A stretch of 64,000 nt of DNA from Oscillospiraceae bacterium (GTDB taxonomy: Bacteria; Bacillota; Clostridia; Oscillospirales; CAG-272): the NCBI GenBank assembly GCA_022009675.1, contig CP091718.1:1364001-1428000 (forward strand), read 5' to 3'. This document shows positions 24,895-33,917 of this stretch, in pieces (position 1 is the first letter of the stretch; the number at the start of each line of letters is the position of its first letter). Under the pieces are notes generated by a model, which was given only the letters and a program-made list of their open reading frames with translations, was not told where the DNA came from and ran no database searches. Position numbers and translations under genes: made by a program.

Positions 24895-27050
24895 ATGGAT
24901 ATCATACAGACACTGGCACAGCAACTGAACCTGACTGCGGAGCAGGTCGGAAAAACGGTACAGCTGATCGACGAAGGGAACACCATTCCCTTCATTGCCC
25001 GGTACCGCAAAGGAGGTCACGGGCAGTCTGGACGACAGCGTCCTGCGCACGTTGGACGAAAAGCTGACAGCACTGCGCAACCTTGCCCAGCGGAAGCAGG
25101 AGGTGCAGGATCTGATCGGCGCGCAGGGCAAGCTGACCGAGGAGGTTCGCGCAGCCATTGAGCGTGCCGCCACCGTCACCGAGGTGGACGACATCTACCG
25201 CCCCTTCCGCCCCAAGCGCAAGACCCGCGCCTCGGTCGCGCGGGAGCGGGGATTGGAGGATCTGGCGATCCTGCTGTTCGCGCAGGAAAAGAGCTATACG
25301 CCGTCCATCGAGGAGCAGGCGGCAGGTTTTGTGGATCCCGAACGCGAGGTGCCGGATGTTGCCGCCGCCCCTGCAGGGAGCCATGGACATCGTGGCGGAG
25401 GAGGTGTCTGACAATGCCGACTATCGGCGTGAATTGCGCCGCCTGACCTTTGACGCCGGCTCGCTGACCAGCAAAGCCGCCAAGGAGGAGGATTCGGTGT
25501 ATGCCATGTACTATGATTTCTCCGAGCCGCTCCGCAAGCTGCCCGGGCACCGCATCCTTGCCATCCACCGCGGCGAGAAGGAGGAGTTCCTCAAGGTGGC
25601 GCTGACGGTGCCGGAGGATGTCGTGTTGGGATACCTGTACAACCGGGTGCTGTCCGGCAACCGCTCGCCGGCGGAGCCTTACGTGCGGGAAGCCGTCACC
25701 GATGCGTACAACCGGCTGATAGCCCCCTCCATTGAGCGCGAGATCCGGAACGACCTGTTTGACACCGCCTGTGAGGGCGCCATCAAGGTGTTCTCGGACA
25801 ACCTCGGGCACCTGCTCATGCAGCCGCCGCTCAAAGGGAAGGTTGTACTGGGCTTTGATCCCGGCTACGCGCACGGCTGTAAGCTGGCGGTGGTCGATCC
25901 GACCGGCAAGGTGCTGGATACCGCCGTGGTCTATCCGACCATCAAGCCCCGCGCGGAGGAGGCGGCACGCGTGGTCAAGCGGCTGATCCGCAACTACGCC
26001 GTGGACGTGGTCGCCATCGGAAACGGCACTGCATCACGGGAGAGTGAGGCATTCATTGCCGGACTGCTGAAGCAGATTGAGAAGCCCTGCAAGTATATCA
26101 TCGTCAGCGAGGCGGGCGCGTCGATCTATTCCGCGTCCCAGCTGGCGGCGGAGGAATTCCCGGATTTCGACGTGATGCAGCGCTCCGCCGTGTCCATTGC
26201 GCGGCGACTCCAGGATCCGCTGGCGGAGTTGGTCAAGATCGATCCCAAGGGCATCGGCATCGGGCAGTACCAGCATGACATGAAGCAGGCGCGGCTGGAT
26301 GAGGCGCTGGGCGGTGTGGTCGAGTCCTGCGTCAATGCGGTCGGCGTGGACATCAATACCGCCTCCTACTCCCTGCTTTCCTACATTGCCGGCATCAATC
26401 AGACCGCCGCGAAGAATATCGTGAAGTACCGGGAGGAAAACGGAGCCTTTACCACGCGCGGGCAGGTGACGAAGGTGCCGCGCATCGGTGCCAAGGCATT
26501 CCAGCAGTGCGCCGGATTTCTCCGCGTTCCCGGCGGGCGCGAGGCACTGGACAACACCGGCGTGCATCCCGAATCCTATGACTGCGCGCGCCGCCTGCTT
26601 TCCATGTTCGGGTACAGCGAGGCGGATATTGCGAACGGCGGGCTGACCGGACTGCGGCAGAAGGTTACAAGGAAAGGGATGCAGTCGGTCTGCGAGGCGC
26701 TGGAGGTTGGGGAGCCGACGCTTGCCGACATCATCACGGAGCTGGAGAAACCGGGACGCGATATCCGCGAGGGCTTTGACGCGCCCGTACTGCGGGAGGA
26801 CGTCCTGTCGATGGAGGATCTCAGACCGGACATGATCCTGACGGGGACGGTGCGCAACGTGACGGATTTCGGCGCGTTTGTGGACATCGGCGTCCACCAG
26901 GACGGGCTGGTTCACCTCTCCCAGCTTGCCGACCGGTTCATCCGGCACCCCTCCGAGGTCGTCTCACTGGGCGATGTCGTGCGCGTCAAGGTGCTGGCGG
27001 TGGACGTGAAGAAGAAGCGCATCTCGCTGACCATGAAATTCAAAGAGTAA
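24895..27050 (+). CDS. tex: Tex-family S1 RNA-binding transcription accessory protein, two frameshifts
   Basis: 717 aa when repaired, normal for Tex. N-terminal Tex helix-turn-helix region (TVQLIDEGNTIPFIARYRK), YqgF-like domain (LGFDPGYAHGCKLAVVD), helix-hairpin-helix segments (VGVDINTASYSLLSYIAGIN) and a C-terminal S1 domain (TGTVRNVTDFGAFVDIGVHQ). Binds RNA/DNA and influences transcription. Frames are broken at 25012-25014 (an extra G in RYRKEVTG) and at C4 25368-25371 (VAAALQGAMD). Start ATG after GGAGAGATAGTAA. Confidence 0.92.
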
Positions 27051-27230
27051 CAGGTTTTTCAGCGTTTTCTAAAAAATTGCCGATTCATTCACATGGAGTT
27101 CATCAATGTGGTCTATAATAAGAGCGTATTAAAGGAATTTCGCCGCGTGCGGTTCCGATAGCAGGTGTGTATGCCGGTGTGCAGGCATCGCGCACGCAGA
27201 CCTGCAAGAAAGAGAGAAGGAGGATATACC

Positions 27231-27498
27231 ATGTGCCCGTTCTGGAAGAGGAAAAAGAAGAAGTACACCGCGCTGAAGGTCGTCGCCATTGTTTTTCACT
27301 GCGCTTGCCGCGCTGGCGGGAGCCTATGTGATCTTTTGAGAAGTTTTTTTCAAGGAAAAGCTTCTGAAGAAGCTGGGTAAGGGGTGCTGTGAGGACGAGT
27401 GTGCCGGTCTTGCCGATGAGGTCGAGGATGCGGACGACACTGCCGAGTGCCAGGTCGTAGAGCCTGCCGCCGAGGAAGTCCCGGCAAACGAGGCGTAA
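27231..27498 (+). CDS. Small single-pass membrane protein with basic N-terminus and acidic tail (T-run indels)
   Basis: About 87-88 aa when three T-runs (27290s, 27330s, 27340s) are corrected. It then reads MCPFWKRKKKKYTALKVVAI, a hydrophobic helix rich in Ala/Val (TALAALAGAYVIFE), a Lys-rich stretch (KEKLLKKLGKG), and an acidic C-terminus (CCEDECAGLADEVEDADD... ending PANEA). Strong ribosome site AAGGAGGATATACC. No ORF finder would see it because the frame is broken. The reconstruction is supported by codon-like sense on both sides and by a perfect terminator downstream. Function unknown. Confidence 0.55.
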
Positions 27499-27584
27499 TC
27501 GGTCGTGTCCGACAGCCATCTCGGACCGGATTCCGTTTTCGCTGGTGCAATGCCGCCCAATGACGGTGACACAGAAGATGGGTA

Positions 27585-27612
27585 GGGGAAACCGGTTGCG
27601 GTTTCCCCCTTG
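27585..27612 (+). terminator. Terminator after the small membrane protein
   Basis: Perfect stem GGGGAAACCG / CGGTTTCCCC with loop GTTG, followed by CTTG; weak T-tract. Confidence 0.6.
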
Positions 27613-27764
27613 CTTGTTTGCAGATATCAGTGGTGGCGGCGGGTATCCGGGGGTGACGCCGCACGGCGTGTCGGCTCCCGGTACAGGTAGCCGCGCCGCA
27701 AGCCGGAGTAGCCCGGGTTATCAGAAAGGTGCCTTTGACTTATGGAGAAAGGAAATTGATACCT

Positions 27765-29732
27765 ATGAATATCAGACACTGTATGCGCCGCGGTTTGTCG
27801 GCGGGGCTTGCCTGCCTGCTGTTGTTTGCCGCTTCCTGTAGCCCGGATGCCGATATGCCGGGGACCACCACGGGAACAGACAGGGAAACGGGAACTGCCG
27901 CCGGAACGGCAGCTTCGGAGACCGTATCGAAGGAGGAAAGCGCGGAAATGAGTACGGAAGAAGAAACCATGCCTGTGGCGCCGACGGAGGCGGGGCATTT
28001 TGCAGACCCGGCGCATCTGCACGGCTTCGACAGCGAGCGGAACGGCGCCTACCTGAAGACCACGCAGTGTGCCGCGACCTTCAACGGGGACGGATCCCTG
28101 ACGCTGACCGGTACATGGAGCGAGGGCGAGCATTTCAGCCCGTCGCTCAGGATTTCCTACTATTCGCTTATGAAAAACTGCCTGGATGGGTACAGCTCGG
28201 CGGAGGATATCGTGAATGGCGGGGAGGATCGGCGGTCGGTCGTTGTGTTTACGGTCAGCGTGGACGCATCGGTTGCCGGGGATACCGCGCTGAGCTATAC
28301 GGCGGGAAGAAAGCGCGAGGTAACCGGCAGTGCCATTGCCGCCCGGGAGCCGGTCGGAACCGGTGAGCGGGAGTATATCCTGTTTGATTTGTCTGACAGT
28401 GATTTTTCGTCCGCCTACCTGCACACACTCCAGCTGGACTGGGGCTGGGGAACCGGGGACGCGGACAATATCGGCGCATCCGTGACGCTGTACGCCATTG
28501 ATTTCTATGCATCTCCGGAGGAGGCAGCTGCCGTCATCGGGCAGGCGCCGCAGCCGGAGGACAATGGCAACTACCCGCTGGGCGTGGCGGCGGATCGGCT
28601 GGATACGCTGATGGCTGACATATTCTCCGGGAACACCGTCCGGAACGAGACGGTCATGTTCCTGGATCCGGGCGATGTCCGTTCGCTCCTGTTCCGCATC
28701 GACGAGGTGCTCTCCGTGACCTCCTATGACGGCAGTCGAGTCTACGAGGAGGGCATTGACTACGCGGTGGATGACGGAAAGCTGATCGCGCTGGAGGGTG
28801 GCTCCATCCCCTGCATCACGAGCGGGAAGTATTACGGAGCCGACTCGGATTCACTGCTGGTCACAAGGCATGACGGGAAAAAAACGTCCCCCACCCACTG
28901 GGGCGAGGGCAGAGCCATGACCGATTGGCAGGTCAATGTTACCTATACCCATTCCGATACGTGGGAGGGCTTCCGGCAACCGTGTTCCGCCGGCGTGTAC
29001 GCGGACTTTTTCCGGAAACTGCAGAATGGGGAGGACGTGACCGTAATCTTTTACGGGGACAGCTGTACCTATGGGGCGGCATCCTCCTTTGCCTACGGCT
29101 ATTCGCCGTTCCAGTATTCCTACGCACTGCTCGTGACCAATGCGCTGGCGGATCTGTTCGACTATACGGTGCACTATGCGTCCGCTGTCGGTCCGATGCC
29201 CGGCAAGGATTACGTGCGCGGGACGCGGGGGACCATTACCTACATCAATCCGTCCGTCGGCGGCTGGAATTCGGCTGACGGCGTCGCGCAGTATGACACC
29301 GACCTTGCCCCGCTGATCGCCCGGTACGGCTGTGATCTGTTCGTTCTGGATATAGGCGGAAACGACGGCGATCGGGCGGCACGGGAGGTTCGGTTGAATG
29401 ACGAGACCATCCTGAACCGGGTGCTGGAGGATGCGCCGGGGACGAGTCTGCTGGTCATGTCCACCATGGTGCCGAATCCGAGCGCGACCAACGGCTGGTT
29501 CGGCAAGGAGTACCTGCAGGAGCCGCAGCTTATCCGCATGGCGGAGCGGTATCGCAAGCGCGGCATCCCCTGCGCGACCTGCTGCATGACTTCCATGACG
29601 CTCTCGGTGCTGGAGCGGGTGGATTTCCGCGATATCAGTGGCAACAACATTAACCATCCCAACGATTTCCTCGCCCGTATCTATGCGTGTACCCTGTTCC
29701 GCACGCTGGTCGGGTATGATAATCTGACGTGA
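27765..29732 (+). CDS. SGNH/GDSL-hydrolase lipoprotein
   Basis: 655 aa. Signal peptide MNIRHCMRRGLSAGLACLLL with lipobox ending ASC, a Thr/Gly/Glu-rich linker, then an N-terminal domain (residues ~65-250, beta-rich, possibly carbohydrate-binding) and a C-terminal SGNH hydrolase. SGNH blocks are visible: FYGDSCTYGA (nucleophile Ser), LDIGGNDGD (block III Asn), and NHPNDFLARI (catalytic His). Probably deacylates a surface or dietary polysaccharide. ATG 27765 preferred to GTG 27729 because it starts the signal peptide and has GGAGAAAGGA upstream. The neighbouring small membrane gene has its own terminator, so it is likely a separate unit. Confidence 0.82.
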   Translation: MNIRHCMRRGLSAGLACLLLFAASCSPDADMPGTTTGTDRETGTAAGTAASETVSKEESAEMSTEEETMPVAPTEAGHFADPAHLHGFDSERNGAYLKTTQCAATFNGDGSLTLTGTWSEGEHFSPSLRISYYSLMKNCLDGYSSAEDIVNGGEDRRSVVVFTVSVDASVAGDTALSYTAGRKREVTGSAIAAREPVGTGEREYILFDLSDSDFSSAYLHTLQLDWGWGTGDADNIGASVTLYAIDFYASPEEAAAVIGQAPQPEDNGNYPLGVAADRLDTLMADIFSGNTVRNETVMFLDPGDVRSLLFRIDEVLSVTSYDGSRVYEEGIDYAVDDGKLIALEGGSIPCITSGKYYGADSDSLLVTRHDGKKTSPTHWGEGRAMTDWQVNVTYTHSDTWEGFRQPCSAGVYADFFRKLQNGEDVTVIFYGDSCTYGAASSFAYGYSPFQYSYALLVTNALADLFDYTVHYASAVGPMPGKDYVRGTRGTITYINPSVGGWNSADGVAQYDTDLAPLIARYGCDLFVLDIGGNDGDRAAREVRLNDETILNRVLEDAPGTSLLVMSTMVPNPSATNGWFGKEYLQEPQLIRMAERYRKRGIPCATCCMTSMTLSVLERVDFRDISGNNINHPNDFLARIYACTLFRTLVGYDNLT

Positions 29733-29782
29733 AGGATTTTTGATAGCCTTCGCCGCGTCATACAGTCCGACCGCTCACAAAA

Positions 29783-29823
29783 CCGGGGACGTCTCTGCAT
29801 AGCGGACGCCCCCGGCCTTTTTG
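29783..29823. terminator. Terminator between convergent SGNH and murE genes
   Basis: CCGGGGACGTC (29783-29793) pairs with GACGCCCCCGG (29805-29815, one mismatch); CC then T5 follow on the plus strand and an A-run precedes, so it can serve both strands. Confidence 0.75.
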
Positions 29824-29824
29824 T

Positions 29825-31811
29825 TTATACGTTGGCTTTCGCCGTGCTGCACGCGTCCAGCGCGGCGGTGAGAATGTCGCGCTCCCGGAAGGGGAGACGG
29901 CTTTGTCCCGATCAGCTGGTAGTCCTCGTGCCCCTTGCCCGCCAGCAGGATCATGTCGCCGGGACGCGCCAGTGCGACTGCCGCGCGGATAGCGTCCGCC
30001 CGGTCGGGAATGCGCAGGCGCGGGCAGGCGCCCGGCGGGAAGGATGCATCAATTTCTCGGATGATGTCCTCCGGCGGCTCACAGCCGGGGTTGTCCGACG
30101 TCAGAATGCAGAGGTCTGCACGGTTCGCCGCAGCCAGTGCCAGCTCCGCGCGCCGCCCGGTTGTGCGTTCGCCGACCGAGCCGAACAGGCAGATCAGCCG
30201 TGTGGGGCGATAAGCACGCAGTGTGTCCAGAATGGCGGCAAGGCTCAGTCCGTTGTGCGCGTAGTCGATGATATACGTGACGCCCGGCTGTGCGGGATGC
30301 GTGACGGTCTCAAACCGTCCCGGTACCGCCGCGTCCGCGAGCGCCTCCGCCGCCTGCGCGACCGGAACGCCGAAGCCCTCCCGGCACAGCGCCAGCGCAC
30401 CCAGCGCATCGGACACGTTGAATACGCCCGGAAGAGGCAGAAAGCACGGCGAGGAGCCACCGGGCGCGGTCACGGTAAATGCCATCCCCGGCACGCCGTC
30501 CCGCTGTACCGGACGGATGTCTGCTGCCAGCCAGTCCGGGGATACGCCGCCGGGAACGGCGGGCTTGTCCGACACCGAAAAGCCCTGCACGGGTGCGGTA
30601 ACGCCGCCCATCATGAACGCCGCCTCCGCGTCATCCGCGTTGCACAGCGCAAGACCCAGGGGATAGTCGGTGAACAGGCTTTTCTTGCAGGCGCGGTAGT
30701 GGGCATAGTCCGGATGCTCCACCCCGCCGATATGGTCGGGCGACAGATTGGTGAACAGGCAGGCGTGAAAGGGGATGCCCCGCACGCGTCCCATCCACAG
30801 CCCCTGTGAGGACACCTCCATGACGCAGGTGCGCACGCCCGCGTCCAGCATCCGGCGCAGAATGCGGTGCAGCTCCAGGCTTTCCGGGGTGGAGTTCACG
30901 GTCGGGAGATGCAGCCCGGCGAAATCGGCACCGTTGGTGCCGATATACCCGGTCGGGATGCCGCACCGGTTCAGAATATGCGCCGCCAGGCAGGCGGTCG
31001 TGGTCTTCCCCTTGGTTCCGGTGATGCCGACTATGCGCATAGACCGTGCCGGATAGCCGTAGAATGCCGCCGCGCCGTCTGCCAGCGCCGCGCGGCTGTC
31101 CGGAACCCGGATGACGGCGGCGTCCCGGGGCAGGGCGGGGAGCGGCTGCTCGACAACGAAAGCCCGCGCGCCCTGCCGATAAGCTGCGGATGCGAAGTCG
31201 TGCCCGTCGCTCCGCATTCCGCGCAGGCAGAAGAACAGGCTGTCCGCTCCGGCGGCGCGGGAATCACAGCAGACAGAGCGGATGGGGGCATCCAGCAACC
31301 GTTCCCGGTCGCTCTCTGCGGCGGGTGCCAGCAGGTGCGGGGACGGCAGAGCGTCTATCAGTTCGCGCAGCGTGCAGGTCATGAGGCGCACCGCCTCGGT
31401 CTGCGCGGCGCCGTGTGCCGGCTGCTCTGCCATCAGGAGCCCCTCCAACGGATCGTACGACCGACCGGACAGCAGAACATAATCGGTGCCCAGCTCCCCG
31501 CCCCAGCGGGCAAGGAATGCCTCGGCGCTCGCCGAGCAGGGGATCAGTGCCAGCAATTTGCCGCTCTGCTCCGGAGCGGCGGCAAAGTCACGCAGGGCGC
31601 GCACACGCAGCCTGTCATTCAGCGTGCCCAGCGACACGGGGCGGTGGCGCGTATACAGGATCAGACTGAGGGACAGCCGTTGCCCGAACCACCAGCACAT
31701 CACCTGGTGACGGCGAAACAGTCGGCGCGCCAGACGCCCGGCGGCGGGGGAATCCGCTGCTGTTCCCAGCAGGACGGGGACGGCGGTATCGTACAGCCAG
31801 GGGGACTCCAT
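29825..31811 (-). CDS. murE: MurE-type UDP-MurNAc-tripeptide synthetase with an extra N-terminal domain, one frameshift
   Basis: About 661 aa, some 160 longer than usual MurE. Residues ~145-661 are MurE: DSRAAGADSLFFCLRG, P-loop GITGTKGKTTT, NSTPESLELH, and a C-terminal domain with LTSDNPGCEPPEDII and LLAGKGHEDYQ. It adds the third residue (diaminopimelate or lysine) to UDP-MurNAc-Ala-Glu. The usual DAP-specific DNPR has Gly in place of Arg, so substrate choice is open. Residues 1-~143 (VPVLLGTAADSPAAGRLARR, LLALIPCSASAEAFLARWGG) resemble the preATP-grasp domain of clostridial ATP-grasp ligases. G4 at 29891-29894 shifts the frame close to the end; corrected, it stops at 29825. Start after GGAGAAGGAGATAACGCCG. 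Confidence 0.85.
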
Positions 31812-31962
31812 CGGCGTTATCTCCTTCTCCGCGCCCGAGCAGTCTGTCGGGCACTATGCTTTCCGGCTTATTATACCACACAATCCGGCGCCTGTCATCG
31901 GTTTGGAAGAAAATTTATGCGTTTTTTACCGATTCCGGCGAAAAACGCTGCGCCGCCTCCGG

Positions 31963-33108
31963 TCAGCGCTTCCCCAGCACCCGCGCACAGACCGTATCGG
32001 CGAAAGCCGTGACGGCGCGGAAGTCCATGGCGGCAGTGTATACTTTTCTCAAGGGCGAAGTGCGCCTCGGCGGCGGATGCCAGATGGCGGTCGGCGGCGC
32101 GCAGTGCCCCCTCGCGCAGGTGTTCCGCTTCGCGCAGGAGCGGACGGATCTGCCGCAGGCTGTCCGTGTCCAGGCAGGGGCGCAGGGACAGCATCCGGGG
32201 GTGCTCCGGGGTGGATGCATCTGTCGCGGCATCGGCGCGGGACGGCTCACCGGGGGTGTACAGGATGCAAAGACCGCTGTCCCGGAACAGGATGCCGTCT
32301 GCGCGGTCGGGGCGCAGGGGATCGCAGAATGCCGACGCCGCGATGCCGCGCTCTGCCGCCTTGTGCCGGAGCAGGTGCAGGAGACGGTACCCGGCACCGG
32401 TGCGGTCGCTGATGCAGAGCAGTTTTGCCGCCAGCCGTTCGGGTGTGTCCAGCCGCGCACGCCCCGTCATGGCAAACGCCCGCCGGAATACCCCGGGCGG
32501 AACAGCCCCGGCGACCGCGCGCGTCCAGTCTCCGCCCCGGATTGCCAGCCGCAGGAGCCGCTCCGCCAGCGCGTCCAGCTTTGCCTCCCGCAGGCAGGGA
32601 GCTGTCAGACTTTCCGCCACGCGGTCAGCTTCCCCTGCCGCCCGCAGACAGCGGTATGCGCGCTGGTACGCGGCGGATTTACGCAGATTCAGCCGCACGA
32701 TGGCGTCCCGCTGTGCCGTCAGCATCCGGACGTCCCAGAAGGCGCCGAGGTCGAGCAGGTTTTCCCGCGTGCCGGGCAGTGTCGGCTCCCATGCGTGGGG
32801 GGCGGTGCCGTCCAGCATCCCGACAGTCCGCCCGTCCGGCGCGGTCAGGAGCAGGCCGTCCAGCGAGGCAGGGTCGGAGGAGCAGAGCAAGAACACGATC
32901 TGCCAGCCTGCCTCCCCGGCACACCGCGCTACCCGGCGCATAAGACCGCTTTTCCCGGTTCCGGGGCCTCCCTTGACGATGTACAGTGCGTCCGCCCCGG
33001 CGCCCGCGCTGAACAGAGCGGGGAAGTGATTCTCAAACCCGTGCTCCGAATTGGCGGCGGCAAACCAGATCTGCCGCGTCCCGCCTGCGTTTTTTTCTCC
33101 GTGTCCAT
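31963..33108 (-). CDS. P-loop ATPase of the PRK06851-like family, two frameshifts
   Basis: 381 aa when repaired. IWFAAANSEHGFENHF and IVKGGPGTGKSGLMRRV (Walker A) followed by FLLCSSDPASLDGLLL and MLDGTAPHAWEP are hallmarks of an uncharacterised firmicute ATPase family. A second, weaker half continues to ARVLGKR. The A7 run mirrored at 33090-33096 breaks the frame after the N-terminal MDTEK, and a base in 32044-32047 breaks it near the C-terminus. The ATG at 33108 has GGGAGG eight bases upstream and is preferred to a GTG farther upstream in another frame. Function unknown; sporulation-related roles are only guessed for the family. Confidence 0.75.
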
Positions 33109-33341
33109 ACCGATTTCCTCCCGTTGCGCCGGCTGTGCCGGCAGTTTTACTCACAGAGTATGGAAAACGGGACGCTTCGGTGACAGGAACGGCGAAAAAA
33201 TCGCGGTTTCCTGCAACCGCCGTGCGGCGGATTCTGTCTATACAGGTGAAGGGCCTTTCTGCGGGAGTGCCGATCAGACCGACTGCGCAGCTGCGGCGCG
33301 GAAGCGATCGGCGGTTTCCAAAACAATCGGAGGTAATGCAT

Positions 33342-33917
33342 ATGAAGGACGGTAATCAATCCCGGTACGCCTCGGATGAGGATATCCTGACTCTGTACAA
33401 CCGTCGTGACGAGCAGGCAATAGCCGCGACGCAGAGCAAGTACGGTTCCTACTGCCGTGCTGTTGCCGACCGCATCCTGCGTGTCCGGGAGGATGCCGAG
33501 GAATGCGTCAACGACACCTACCTGCACGCATGGAACGCCATACCGCCCGCCCGACCGGGGAGTCTGCGGGCATTCCTCGGCGCAATCGTGCGCAATCTGG
33601 CAATCAACCGGCTGAACTACAACCGGGCGAGGCGCCGCAATGCGGCAATCGTCGCGCTGGACGAGTTTGCCGCATGCCTGCCGGACGGCATCGAGCCGAT
33701 AACCGACACGGTCGCTCTGCGGGCGGCGTTTGACAGCTTTCTTGCCTCCCTGCCGGAGCGGGAGCGCGTGATATTCGTGCGGCGGTACTGGTACCTATGC
33801 CCGGTGGCTGAGATTGCGCGGGGAATGGATATTCCGGAGGGGACGGTCAAGAGCATCCTGTCCCGCACGCGGGAGCGATTCCGGATACATCTGGAGAAGG
33901 AGGGTATTTTTGTATGA
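33342..33917 (+). CDS. ECF-type RNA polymerase sigma factor
   Basis: 191 aa. Region 2 (ILRVREDAEECVNDTYLHAW, preceded by DEQAIAATQSKYGSYC) and region 4 (LPERERVIFVRRYWYLCPVA and IPEGTVKSILSRTRERFR) are clear. There is no region 1 or 3, so it is a group IV factor. ATG 33342 (after CGGAGGT) is favoured over ATG 33336 by spacing. Its stop overlaps the start of the beta-propeller membrane protein (ATGA), which probably regulates or is regulated by it. Confidence 0.9.
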   Translation: MKDGNQSRYASDEDILTLYNRRDEQAIAATQSKYGSYCRAVADRILRVREDAEECVNDTYLHAWNAIPPARPGSLRAFLGAIVRNLAINRLNYNRARRRNAAIVALDEFAACLPDGIEPITDTVALRAAFDSFLASLPERERVIFVRRYWYLCPVAEIARGMDIPEGTVKSILSRTRERFRIHLEKEGIFV

